Below are positions 1 through 11,335 of a stretch of DNA of 24,284 nucleotides, in pieces; positions within the stretch are counted from its first letter, which is position 1, and each line of letters begins with the position of its first letter. The notes beneath the pieces are model-generated. The model saw only the letters and a program-made list of their open reading frames with translations. It was not told where the DNA came from and made no database searches. Origin of the DNA: Macrocybe gigantea (lineage: Eukaryota > Basidiomycota > Agaricomycetes > Agaricales > Callistosporiaceae); the NCBI GenBank assembly GCA_011319805.1, contig SJRY01000041.1, positions 1 through 24,284 on the forward strand, written 5' to 3'. Made by a program: the position numbers and the translations under genes.

Positions 1-837
1 CCACTGAGAAGTGAACTCTTGGATATTCCACACAGAAATGCGGGCGCGTTATTTAGAAGCAGCTGTACGTCCGACCGGCGCGGAATATAATCGCCAACCG
101 GGCTTCCCACCACTGATGGAGAGAGTTCTGCCCTTTTGTTTCAGGGTATATTGATGCCTCTGTAGATCTGAGGCAGAATAAGTCAAAGATTGCCCTATGA
201 CTCGTTCAAAGAAGCGATCAGATATCTTGTTTTTCACTGCTGTGAAAGGTTGGAAAATCAGATAAACGTACCATCCTACTGGAGCCACGGCACTTCATGG
301 TTTTCCGATAGCACAAATAATTAGGCGTTCATGGGACGATAATAGAATGACAGCACTGAGAACGCCTGCATCCGATGTGTTTCAGATTCAGCATCGTGTG
401 GCATACAACCAGTGCTTGCGGTCAGCAAGAATAAAAGACCCAAAAGCCGCGTGTTAAAGGCGCGAAGAGACACAATTTCGATGGGAAGTGGAGTAAGTTG
501 GCATTGGCAAATTCGAGCCTAAATTCCTCCGATAGATACGAGGGTATCTGACGATGAAATAGCTCGACAACGGCTAGCGGGAAGCAAACCTGCCGATGGC
601 AATTTTTCATTTGGTTTAGCGCGCCCGTTGCTTATTTTTCTGTCCGTACTGTCGAAACACACGGATTGTGCTTTGGGGACGGTCGGTTGCAGGCATGAAG
701 TAAACACCGCCAAACAGGAGTAGTGCGGACACATCGTGATGACAGCTATTGAACCATGCTGATCCAAACTTTGGCCACCAACAAATCAAACCGCCTTCTG
801 CTTGTGGCAAGCCGATGGCTGAGCCTCACCAGCCCGC
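1..837. other. Upstream intergenic DNA, no supported gene
   Basis: Only short open frames without family resemblance occur here. The longest on the minus strand (49-288) opens with GTG rather than ATG, and I cannot place it in a family. The segment probably holds the 5' region of the Cdc11-like gene that starts at 838 and possibly the edge of a gene to the left. No tRNA, repeat or transposon end was recognised. Confidence 0.5.
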
Positions 838-3800
838 ATGGCAGACGAGGAGCTACAGGACGAGTGGATCGATGTAGAGCCTGACGACGCGGAAGACGGC
901 GGCAACGACAACAACAATCTATCCTATGGCACACGCTCGGTTTCGTTCACTGCTCCCCTTTCGTCACAAATACAAACTATATCCGACCGTGAAAGCGACG
1001 TATACTCATCCGTAGGCGAACGAAGCATCAGAGGAACCTTCCTTGTCCGTGGACGATGCCCCGGGCGTTCCTGCTTTCCCCAAAAACCCCAGGTCCGCCA
1101 CAAGAAAGGCTTGATCAAGGACATTTTCACTCCCCTGCACCTCGAACGGATGTTTGAGCCACCTTCGCCGCCAACGCCTCCTGAACAACAATCGAGATCA
1201 GCGTTCACATCTTTTTTCGAAGTCTGAACATGCCGTGCGCCGTGCGGATGAGATAGTCGAGACGGATATTCCGGACATGGCATCTTTTCATGGTCGCAAA
1301 GCAAACTTGTCCTGTCGATTCACGTTCGCCATGCCTAAAGAACAGGGCTCTCTGAACCCTGACAGCGAAGCGTTTCCGCAAGCACAAAGCACGCCTAATC
1401 CACCTCTGCCGTCATTCCCATCCAGTGGCGTCGCAGCCTCTGACCCTCGACTCCGTCTTTTTCAATTTCAGTATGACACGTACACTCGCGACCATCTATC
1501 TGCAATGGTGGATTCTATTGCTATCAACACCCCTTCTGGACTGGCACCGGCGCAAACACCTTCCCAACTAACATTACACATGGCTTATCCCGTGTCTCTG
1601 AAATCAATACCACCAATTCCAGTGCTTCTCATCTCCGGAGCGCTAAGCGCGTTAAGTTGAGCCCGGCGGCTGATTTTTATGGAGAAGATGCAGGCGCAGG
1701 TGCATCAATTGCACGGCCAAAATTAATTGGTAAAGACTATGTAGGAAATCACGCTCTCTCATGCAACAGATCAAGCACGCGTGATTTCTCTACCACCATT
1801 TCAACGGTTGCGAGTTCGCAACATCATTCTCCGCGACTTGGCGATGGCATCGGTGTTGTAAGGTCCTTCGCAAGTCTCTTTAGATATTTCTGCGGTATTG
1901 ATGCTCTCCAAGAACCAACGAACAGGCCGTCGTTCTCTGTGCAAACCACCAAATGAGCCATCACCTATGTCAGCCACCTCCAAGTCCGGCACTTCTTCGT
2001 CTCCACCTATCGTGAGCAAGCCGCAGCGCTCATGGCCCAAATCAGGAATGATATGAGGGGTCAGAAGCGACTTTTCTCTGGTGAAACAGACGTTTCTCAT
2101 GCGGGAACGCATCCAGGGCAGGCTGAGTCGATCACCGACACCAGAAATCGAGAAGCCACGTTCAAACGTGCACATTGAAGAACAAGAGAGCAAGTGTTAT
2201 AATTCCCTTGGACATCGTAGAACTTCTTCTCTGCGCTCTGATGGGTCGCGCCATAGATCCAGCCCAGGCAAAAGGTCGGCGCGTTGTCTCGGCGGCTCAA
2301 GTTGAGGATCAACTCAGCGACTGGATGTCCGCATGTCCATGCACCAACGTCGTCCATCCCAATCATCCACCGCGGCCGGGGATCCATCTCCTTTTCAGCG
2401 TGACCCTACCTCCTCCCTTCCACCTCCACTTTCATCACTTGCACCTCCAGCCTATCCCTCATCCTCGTTGCGCGCTAGGACGAATGAAGATCTCAATCGA
2501 TTGTGTCTTCAAGCACGGCATCTGGTACGACCTTGACTGCGGGAAGTGCTCCGTCGTTTGTGAAGCATGCAGGTCCCGCACAGATACGGACTATTGCACC
2601 GACGGATGTTCCTCAGCTTCCTGACAGACTGGAGACATGCTTTTCGACAAGGTGATGATGAGATGGGTGAAAAGCACTGCACAGAATGTGCAAATTGATG
2701 GCGAGGCAAACACGTTTGCGGAGAAATGAGTGAAGATCCGTTTGGTGATATTGAATCGCTCAGGGATGATTCCAACTACAGAGACGGTCGGTCATTGTCC
2801 GAGGTCATTTCTGACAGAGCGGGCGCTGTGAGAGAAATGAGCCGCATAGAAGAACAGTCTGAGGTGGATGATGAAGAGGAGATGGAGCTGAACAGTTTCT
2901 CGACTGATGACCCGTCAGCACTTGCCGTTGACGTGATGACAGGTGTCGAGTCCAATATGGTGGACAAATTGATGACGACGATGAAACCACCGATTCTGAC
3001 GTCGACGATCGACATGATCAGGCTCTCGCCCCAGGTGACATACAGGAAATCGAATCTGACTCGAGGAGGAAGAAATCGCGTTCGACGGCGCCCGTCCCAG
3101 TCCGACCGTTCAACCTTCGGCGCCTTTGCTGACTGTCGGCACTCCCAACCGGCCTACGTCGCTGTCGGTCGCATCGCCTGCACTGCGCCCGGCTATCAGG
3201 AATCACCGCCACACCCGTTTCTGTTCTGAAGGATCCCAACCGCCAGCGACTCCAGACGCCGTCGTCCGACCCCGGTATCGTCGATCTGTCAGCTCTTCCG
3301 ATGGCAAGAGGGATGGGCCGATCCAAGGCCTCGTCACCGGATCTGGCTCTCCTGGCACGAGTGCGGTCGTGCAATCCGCAAGGTCAAGGCGGATAGAACA
3401 AATGATGCATGCCCTAGAGGAGTCAGGTATGTGGTTTCATAGCGCAGCGAGTTTTCAGCCTAGCTGGTGACTAAGATGGAGAGTCAGATGGGTCACCTTC
3501 AAAATCAACGGGTGCCCCGGCCAGAGGAGCTGCAAGCGTTGTCGGAACGGCAATCGAACACGTCAGGAGCCAGCGCATCTCCCCGCCGCGTCTTTTCGCG
3601 GTCGCGCACTCACCGGCTATCCGGTGAGGGGACGGTTCCAGCAGGGCAATGCGACGTTCTTGACAGAGTGTTCCTTTGCTGTCGCGTGACAGGCTGGTCG
3701 AGGTCATCACGGACGTGCAACCTTTCCTACCCTACTGGGAGGAATTGAATTCCATCGACCTGTCGAATAAGCGACTAGAGAGCGTCGCCAGAATAAAAGA

Positions 3801-5602
3801 GTTTCTGCCTCATCTTATTCTCTGAACCTGTAAGGGTGCCCTTGGATCCCGCACCTTGCTAAAGTGCTGACGGTGACCTGATAGGAATAACAACCAGTTA
3901 GCATGGCTCAGTGGGATACCCGGGACACTCAGGACATTATCTGTCGCGTCAAATTTGTGAGTCGCAAGTTGGTTTTTTTTTTACCACCGGCGGTCGAAAT
4001 TCTCATGCTGCTTAACGACCCTTTTGTCCAGCCTTACAGGGCTGACTTCATACAGTCACCTGCTTAACCTGGAAAACTTGGATATTAGCCAGAATGAAAT
4101 TGAATCGCTACGACGTGGGTACAAATGAGTCTGTCTGAGCTGAATACGCTAATTTGTTGTGCTGCAGAACTCGCGTGTCTTCGTCATCTCAGAGTTGAAG
4201 GTCGATGGAAACAAGCTGACCACCCTTGATGGTCTACAGCATATGGATGGTCTCATCGAGCTGAGCGTGCAAGATAATTCTCTTCATTCAATTGATTTGA
4301 ATGAATATCAGTGGTAATGCGGAATTTTTAGGCAACTCTCACGATGGAGCTTCTGGATTCCTGACTCTGCAATGATTTTTCTCAGGAGTCGACTGGAGCT
4401 GTTGAATTTTAGCAACAACCTCGCCAATTCGCATCCAGGGCGTCGCATCATTGCAAGCGCTGATCGCCATGAACTTGGGTACGTGTGTGGACACATGCCG
4501 AGGATTGTCCTCTGTGATTAGGAAAGCTTCCGTGTCTGATGGGACGGTAAACTTTGTTCAGATAACAATGAAGTCGAAGAATTGGAATTCAGTTCTGCGA
4601 TGCCTAGATTGCGGATTCTGCGCACGAGTGGCAATCGACTGCATCAACTGGACGTTGCCTGCGTTCCTAATCTTCGCACGCTGTATGCGGATAACAATTC
4701 CCTGCGGGCCTGGTAAAGGTGGACCGTTTGACTAAGCTGAGAACCTGAGTTTGCGGAATCAGAGTGGACGTGGGCTGTAAGTTTCTGTATGATGATCTGA
4801 TACGGACATGCTGATGCAGTGCCTCGAAGTAACCTTTTGACCCGCGATGTTCGCGATGTGAAGCGTCTGTATCTTTCTGGTGGGTGGGGGTCTGTCGGTC
4901 CATTGCTGGATTTTGCTGATTGTGCGGTCTGCAGGCAACCGGCTGAAGACCGGGTTTCTGCAGGAGCCGTGCTACAACCTGCTTTACCTCGAGCTGGCGG
5001 CATGCCGCCTGACGGTGTTGCCTGAGGACATGTCGCGACTGGTGCTAATCTGCGGGTGCTTAACCTCAACTACAATTTCCTGGAAGATGCTCGACCACTG
5101 GAGGGGCTCACACGGCTGAAAAAGCTTACGATCATTGGGTCTCGGTTGAAAGCGACGAAGCCATTGATCCGTCTGCTCCAACGGATGCCCTGTGGAAATG
5201 CTCGACTTCAGGTACGAGATTCTTTTTTGAAACAATAAAAAGTTTGCTTCCGGCATCTCACTTGTTTACGTTTGTATAGGATGAATCCTTGCACGCTTGG
5301 GTGGTATCTGCCGCTGCTGGTAAAGGACGTTCCAGGAGCTCTGCAACCTTCAAGAGTGGCAAGAGAGGCGGACGAGGCGGTCGGGGCAAGCGTGGCAAGA
5401 GCTGGATATCAAGTTCCGGCGGGACCTACCGGACGAGTCGTACATTGGGCGGCTGGCATACCGGGGGTTGATCATGCGGGCTTGCGGGCGGCTGCGGCTG
5501 CTGGACGGGGTGGAAGTGACGGAGAAGGAGAAGCGGAAAGCGTCACAGCTGTTAGTCGGTCTATTGGGAGGATCTGCAGCGGAACAATATAACCATAATT
5601 AG
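838..5602 (+). CDS. cdc11: Cdc11/Nud1-like LRR scaffold of the septation initiation/mitotic exit network, reading frame disrupted
   Basis: Probable homolog of S. pombe Cdc11 and S. cerevisiae Nud1, the spindle-pole-body scaffold that recruits the septation/mitotic exit kinases and GTPase. The ATG at 838 opens an acidic N-terminus (MADEELQDEWIDVEPDD). A long, Ser/Pro-rich, probably disordered region follows, with islands such as GLIKDIFTPLHLERMFEPP (about 1108-1160), APSFVKHAGPAQIRTIAP (about 2545-2600) and SEDPFGDIESL (about 2729). From about 3690 to 5590 come leucine-rich repeats, for example LNSIDLSNKRLESV, LENLDISQNEIESLR, LRTLYADNNSL and LRVLNLNYNFLEDARPL, then a cap region with MNPCTLGWYLPLL and LDGVEVTEKEKRKA and a stop at 5600-5602. 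Introns with good borders: 3427-3475, 3830-3884, 3957-4039, 4115-4167, 4314-4385, 4479-4561, 4777-4819, 4880-4934 and 5212-5279. At least 15 single-base frame changes interrupt the coding sequence (for example about 1021, 1108, 1211-1216, 1538, 1746, 1881, 2625 and 2728). This is either sequence error or a pseudogene. The family call rests on recognised motifs, not a search. Confidence 0.8.
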
Positions 5603-5904
5603 AATCTGAACCGGTGCGAACCGCTGAAAGGTCTTAAAGGAGAATGGCTCGAATGAGATCTTGGATTAGATTTTGTGATTAATTGAGGGCGAGGGAGAGA
5701 GAGAAACTGTATCTCTCCGTTCCTAGATCAAGATCGCTAATTCGCTCCCGTCTGCTCCTTCGGATTTCACGCTTTCTTCCTGCTTTCCCCTTCCCACACA
5801 CAGTTGCTCCCTGTACAGGAATCTATCTCACCTCCTTAAATACCCACCCCCCATCCCATCCTCCTCCTCTTCTCTCTCTACCCGTTCTTTCAACCTCTCC
5901 ACCG
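5603..5904 (+). promoter_or_regulatory. Intergenic region and CT-rich 5' leader of the TALE homeodomain gene
   Basis: This 302-bp gap separates the Cdc11-like stop from the homeodomain ATG. A purine patch (gagggagagagagaaa, about 5688-5704) is followed by a strongly pyrimidine-rich stretch (about 5810-5900) ending just before ATG 5905. It includes TTAAATACCC near 5836, a weak TATA-like candidate. CT-rich leaders near the transcription start are common in filamentous fungi. Assigning this tract to the downstream gene is inference. Confidence 0.45.
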
Positions 5905-8017
5905 ATGCCGACAGAGCACCCGTCATCTCCTCAGAACACTGATCAGCTGAACAGTTACAACGTAGCCCAGCTGCAATACGCCCTGTGAGTAACCCGCTAT
6001 ATCCAGACCCGCTGTCAGATCTGTCATGCCGCCCTTAATGCCTCGAGACTGACACTACTCAACCCTTAGTGGTGCAGAAGCCAACAGCGCGACGCCATCT
6101 CTTTTCTTCACGATCTTTCGCCCTCCGCATCTCCAGCAGCAATGTCCGTACTCTTTTTTTTTTTTTTTTTTCTTTTCTCCTTTTTTTGGTCTTTATTGTT
6201 CTTTCTTTTTGGCGCATTTTATCTTATATATGCGCGTCTCCAGACCCATCGAGCCAGAATCCTTAGATTACGGCTCACGACGCATGTCCAGCTCCGCTAC
6301 GTCCACTACCGACACAGACAGCAGCGTTCTGTCCCGAGGCGAGAAGCGCTCCACACCCCTTCAGATTCACCCCAGCCGAAAAAGTCCAGAAATGGCATGG
6401 ACCAGAGCAACTGGGAGTCTTCGAGCCAGTCTGCGACCGGCACAGAAGACAAGTCTTCCGACGACGGCGCTATGGACCAATCCAAGGTCCAGCTCCCCTC
6501 CATTTTTACCACCCTCGATGACACGTATCGTCCGACGGGCGCAGGGCGTCTCTCCCGACCCTCCAATCCGATCGCGTGCGCCATGCGCCTTATCCGCCAA
6601 CCTCGCTCCGTCAGGCGTATTCGCCGTCGAGCCAGTCGTCCCTCGCCTCGTACACTTTCCCACCCCTCAACGATGACTCTGGGGAGAAAACGAGCCGCCC
6701 GAGGCTCTCCACAGACTTCAACCTAGGCATGGTCAGCACGTACGAGTCTCCGTACCCTAATTCCAGCCTGTCAAACGGCACCACGCCTTCGAGCACGTTT
6801 TCGTCATCCTTTTCACCCATGTCCTCAGATTACCAGCGCACAGCCGGCCTGTCCAATTATTCTGAAAATGACAACTGGAACGCTTCCCCTTCGGGCATCG
6901 TTCGGCCAAGCTCAACACCGGGCCAACTTTCCAGTCCGGCGGTCAAATACGACGACACCTTACGCCATGCTTCTTTTAGCGCACCCATGCCTCAGGCACA
7001 GATGTTTCGCAGGCTCGGCTCGCATCTCGGGCCAGCACGATCGCAGGTCATTGTCCTCAGGAATAAAGACCGAGTGGTCCTTCCCAATTCCGATTTCGTC
7101 TTGCCTCCACTACCTCCTACTCGCCCTCCATGCCCTCAGCCCGCCCTCCATCGCCGTCTCAAGCTCTCCCTCTCGCTCCCCTCAGAGCGTCCCCAGCTCC
7201 GCACTGGCTGATCGCCCTCAACGCAAGCGCGGAAAGCTCCCCAAGGAGACCACCGACTTTCTCAAGGCTTGGCTCCACCGTCACTCGGACCATCCATACC
7301 CGAGTGAGGAGGAGAAAAAACAACTCTGCCATGCCACTGGCCTGAGCATGAGCCAGGTCTCCAACTGGATGATCAACGTGTGTTTTTTTCTTTCTCTTCC
7401 TCCTTCTGTTCTTGCTAATAGTGTCTCCAGGCTCGGCGCCGGATTCTGGCCCTGCTCACCGCGCTGCGTCGGGGCCAACGACGACCGCGCCTTTCCCTCC
7501 TACTGGCCGTAGCGCTTCATTGTCTGGTTTGCTCGACCACACCGGCCGGCGCTCGTCCATGCCTGGCGCAGAGGGCCTCACGCTTTATCACCCCATGACG
7601 CTGCAGTCGATGCCCAATACCCCAGGTGGCCATCATCACACATCGGATTACGCGAGGGGCAGCATGATTGGTCTTCCCATCACGAGGACCTCCCACCCCA
7701 TGGGCCCAGCAAGCGGTATGGACTTTGCTCAACGCCCGATGGGGTTATACCCGCCCGGACAGGGTCCTCATTCCGCGGGACCAGGTTCGTCCCCTCAATA
7801 CAATATGTCCTCGGATGTCCCACTATCCGCACCCCCTACATTGCCTAACAATCCTTTCTCGTCACACTCGTCCCCACAGCATGGACAGGGGAACGTCTAT
7901 CCCTCCTTCAGCCCACGATTACCACAGCCATCACCGGACCCACCCCAACATTATTTTAACGAGGGCCACTCACATTCAGGGTCTGCGCCCGGTTCTGGGT
8001 ATGCAACCCCACAATAA
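5905..8017 (+). CDS. TALE-class (KN-type) homeodomain transcription factor, several frame changes
   Basis: Nuclear DNA-binding regulator, target unknown. Exons: 5905-5984, 6070-6147, about 6244-7377 and 7431-8017. Introns of 85 and 53 nt have clear GT...AG ends; the second contains an 18-T run. The N-terminus reads MPTEHPSSPQNTDQLNSYN, then NVAQLQYAL. A long Ser/Pro-rich region follows. The homeodomain (about 7220-7450) begins KRGKLPKETTDFLKAWL, carries the TALE three-residue extension (HSDHPYPSEEEKKQL) and ends in recognition helix SNWMIN|ARRRIL, with an intron after the invariant Asn. Family members usually have WFIN; here it is WMIN. The C-terminus is rich in Ser, Pro, Gly and His and ends GSGYATPQ at stop 8015-8017. 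Frame changes of one base occur near 6100, 6355, 6535, 7075-7110 and 7453, mostly at C or T runs. It could be any of several fungal TALE regulators; the window gives no reason to link it to mating type. Confidence 0.85.
6154..6171 (+). repeat. Poly-T homopolymer (18 T) inside intron 2 of the TALE gene
   Basis: An uninterrupted run of 18 T lies six bases after the GTACTC donor of the intron that follows codon ATGTCC. It is embedded in a longer pyrimidine-rich intron. Such runs are length-unstable in replication and hard to sequence, so the length given here should be treated as approximate. Confidence 0.9.
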
Positions 8018-10405
8018 TTTACCGCTTGGACATTTTCTCTTTTTCCACTCGTTGCAATTTTTTTTTCCATAAAAACATCTCTTCCGTATTATATCTCGTC
8101 TGAGAAAAAAGACAGAACTGCGATGGACTTTGCGATGGACTTGAATTTCTTCCTTTGTCATCTCCTGCTCCTCCCCTCATGGCTATTCCCCATGCATCTG
8201 GTGCAGATACAATAGCCTCTTCCTTTTCCTTTCTTCCCCGTTCATTGTTCTCCATACGCCCTTCTTTTCGCATGTGAAGACTCACCTGTGGCGTGAATCT
8301 GCTTCCTTTTTTGCTTAGGCGCTGGGCGTTTGTTGTCCACACACTCCCCATCTCGCTCCATCCACCGCGTTCTAGATTGTTATCGCTGCTTGGATCTCGT
8401 TATTGTGCCTGCTTTGGTGAACCTTCTTGTCGGCTAAGCTATACCTAACATACAGTACAATACCCTAATATCGCATCCCATTCTTGAATCACAGAACAAT
8501 ATTATTTTTCCCTTTTCATTTTCTAGGCGGTGAACAAAATCGATCTCACCCTGGCACCTGTTTGCTCCCGATTTGTACTTGTGTACCGCGCGTGAACGGG
8601 CGACTCGGAAGTTTGTGAAAAGCCACTCCGTTCGTAGCATCAAGGATGTCTGATTGTTATGCAGGCGAGGCAATTCAATGCAAGCACTGACTGCGCGAAG
8701 CCAGCCGACGCGCTTCACATGATTGATTTCCCATCGCAAAAACCGGACGGATTTTGTGCGGAACGAAGAGGGTGGGGCAAGAAAAGGATAATAGCGACGA
8801 TTCACCGGTTGTTGATGCGGGCCTTTTTTTTCTTTTCGCCGGAATGCTGTGAAGGGGAGCGATGATTTCGAACCAGCTCGATGAGCGAAACCGACGGGCG
8901 GAGCCAATAAAGCATCCCTTTTTTTCTCTTTCCTCTGCGTATCCTTCTCCCATCTTACTTTATCGACTGCGAAGACCGCAGGCGAACGCGAGCACGGCGA
9001 CAGGAAAGGATAGATTAACGCGGAACGAGCGGGGTGACCTTTTTTTTTACGCTCTCGTGTGCGACCGTAAACAGGGTTTTTTAGTCACCAAATCGAGAAC
9101 GCGGCATCATGATCGCAGCGATACGTCCCCCCCTTCCCGCTCTCGTCGCCCCGGACCGTCAATCTTTCCTTTCCGGTTCTACGATGCGCGAACTTTTTTT
9201 TAGACTCAAACGCAGAGCGGAGGCCATCCGGCGATTGTTTTAGAACAATTAGAAGCCTCTCCGTCTTCAGCATCACGTATGCAAATTTCCCGTCGCCGCC
9301 GGTCACTCAAACCGGACGGTCATATGCTCGCTTTGGCAGAGGCAGTGCGTATAGACTTCCTGCTTGAGGCTTCTCGCGATTAGATTATTTTCATATTTGC
9401 CGACCTGGCAAAGATCGGAAACGGTGGACGTGTTTGCCTTGTGCGGCAGCAAGTCATGTCCTGTGTTCCCGAACGAGTGGCATTTGTGATATCTGCAGGA
9501 TTGCACTCGTGTTATGGAAGTCCGGTAGGAAACGGCAATCGTGGACACGTATGCGGCAGCTACCGTCAGGGTCTACAATTGCGTCGTGCGAGGCCATGCG
9601 GTCGGCGATCCCACCCATGCAGCCTGTCCTTGATGTTGGTCCTAATCAGCTTGACGAGAAGGACTTCTTCCCATGGACCACCTGTGACAAGAAAAATTTA
9701 TCAAAGGCCACTTCGCATGATGCATTCCGTCAAGAAGGAATGGAACCGACCCTCAGACACAATCAATCCTCCACGGGCTAGATATGGAAGCAAACGAAAA
9801 GGCGATGCGTATTAGTCGCCGTTGTAGAGACCCGTGGTCTGTGTGGCGGGGCGGTGGGGCGAAAGGTCCTTTTCTAGATATATTGGAAACAAGAATACAA
9901 CGAGCTCACCTCGTTGTTTGGTGTCTTACGTCTGACGCAAAGCAAGACGGCCTTGATCCTCTGCGGTAAGTAGGTAAAAGAAAGAGGGTATTCAGAGGCG
10001 AAACGAGATCCCGCAGCTGGGCCTAGAACTGGGGCGCAGTCGCCAAAAGTTTGGAGACATTGAGAATCAACTACCGTAGAAATTCATGCGTAATGGAAAG
10101 GCCTCTGAAAAAAGGCCGGGATTCGCGATCAGAAAGTCTTGTTAACACTGCCTATGAACAACCTCGTAAAATAAGAATTTCTTTTTCGGGGCCTTGAAGA
10201 AAATGGTCATAACGGACCAGCTCAAGGGAACAGGGTCGACGGCAGAAATGGAGGCCGCTCATCCTGTACCTCTATGGAAGACTTTTGCATGGGCTGATAG
10301 GGAAGTCTTCATCATTCTCGGTGGAGGTATAGAATGCTCCATTCACTTTACGCTGGAAGTTCATTGTCGTGCCCATTCAAAAATTCAGCCTCAGCGAATG
10401 TTGTA

Positions 10406-10477
10406 GCCGAGCTTGCAAAAACTCGGCAGGCAAATACCCAAGGTCAGCCTGTATGGAGTCCGAGTAAAGCGCTCGGC
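10406..10477. repeat. Nested inverted repeats spanning 72 bp
   Basis: GCCGAGC (10406-10412) is the exact inverse of GCTCGGC (10471-10477), and CAGGC (10427-10431) pairs with GCCTG (10447-10451) inside it. A CTCGGC at 10422-10427 and CCGAG at 10460-10464 could form competing stems. The outer spacing resembles a tRNA acceptor stem, but no T-loop (GGTTCRANYCC) or normal D-arm is present. Function unknown; chance is possible. Confidence 0.4.
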
Positions 10478-10816
10478 ACTTGTCGAAGCGAATGACTTAC
10501 TGGATTTCAATTTCAGGATCGACGACGAAACTCACATCCAACTGGCTCATCGCCGATAGCAGTTGACCTGAATAATTTTCGATGCTTCCGTTTTTGGTTG
10601 CCTCGGATTCCGCCGGCAACATTCTGGCAGCTCAACCGCCTATCAGGACCGTTTCTTAGTGGCGAAAGCTCCCAGTTTTCTTTATCCCTTAAAAGTCTAG
10701 CATCAGACACAGTAATGGCACTGGACTATCGGGCTCGTCTAGACGCGATTTTCGCCGTTATCCCGCGGTATTAGGCAGATGAACCCGGAGCACTGGAGCT
10801 CGGATGTGATTCGAAT

Positions 10817-11335
10817 CTACTTGCGACGACTAAGGAGATTCTCGTCAAGATCAAAAACCACACCAGATCCTGAAAGGGAAGATGCGATGAGAGAAAGCCA
10901 GGCGATTTGATCAATATGGGGCTCTGGCTTCCTTCTAAACTCTAGTGTTGATCTCAAGAATGGATATCTTGCGTGGTTTGCTTTATTTTGAGAACCGGAA
11001 CATTGCGTAGGTCCTGGATAGCATGAAAGGGTTATCTCCTCTAGTCTGATGACGTTGTCAAGTGATTCTACTAAGGCGATAACTCGCTCCAATGCGACGC
11101 TGGAGGATCACAAGCTTTGATGCAACGAGTGGCCCGAATCGACAAGACAAGTTACACATTGTTGAGTATCCACCTTTTGCACTCTTCCACCAACAACGGA
11201 TCTAATCCAAATATACTCTAGGTCTCGCCTCCTGAAGGTTCCCCTCTGTTCTTTAAGCATGCTGCCGATGTGCCTCTTCTGAACAGAATCTTTCACGCAG
11301 CTAAACACCCGATCTTGCGTTTTCTCTGGGCGCAT
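10817..11335 (-). other. Possible decayed minus-strand coding region, unidentified
   Basis: Two adjacent minus-strand open frames (11335-11108, from an ATG, and 11092-10817, from a TTG) contain leucine-rich, gene-like stretches such as RVIALVESLDNVIRLEEITL and FRRRDLEYIWIRSVVGG. They are in different frames about 15 bp apart. No domain was recognised and no introns with matching phases were found. A decayed or frame-disrupted gene is possible, given the frame changes elsewhere, but chance open frames are equally likely. Confidence 0.2.

Noticed and set aside
49..288. A 79-aa minus-strand protein at the left edge
   Set aside because: It begins at GTG, shows no recognisable domain and has no convincing splice continuation.
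1154..1956. Separate small genes within the Cdc11-like region
   Set aside because: The frames join into one family-like protein if single-base shifts are allowed; they are pieces of the same gene.
5905..8017. A mating-type (A locus) homeodomain gene
   Set aside because: There is no paired divergent HD1/HD2 gene and no flanking mitochondrial intermediate peptidase; the gene is a TALE factor without mating-locus context.
10406..10477. A tRNA gene, suggested by the 7-bp outer stem and 72-nt length
   Set aside because: No T-loop B-box sequence, no proper D-arm, and a 15-nt loop on the inner stem where a 7-nt anticodon loop is required.
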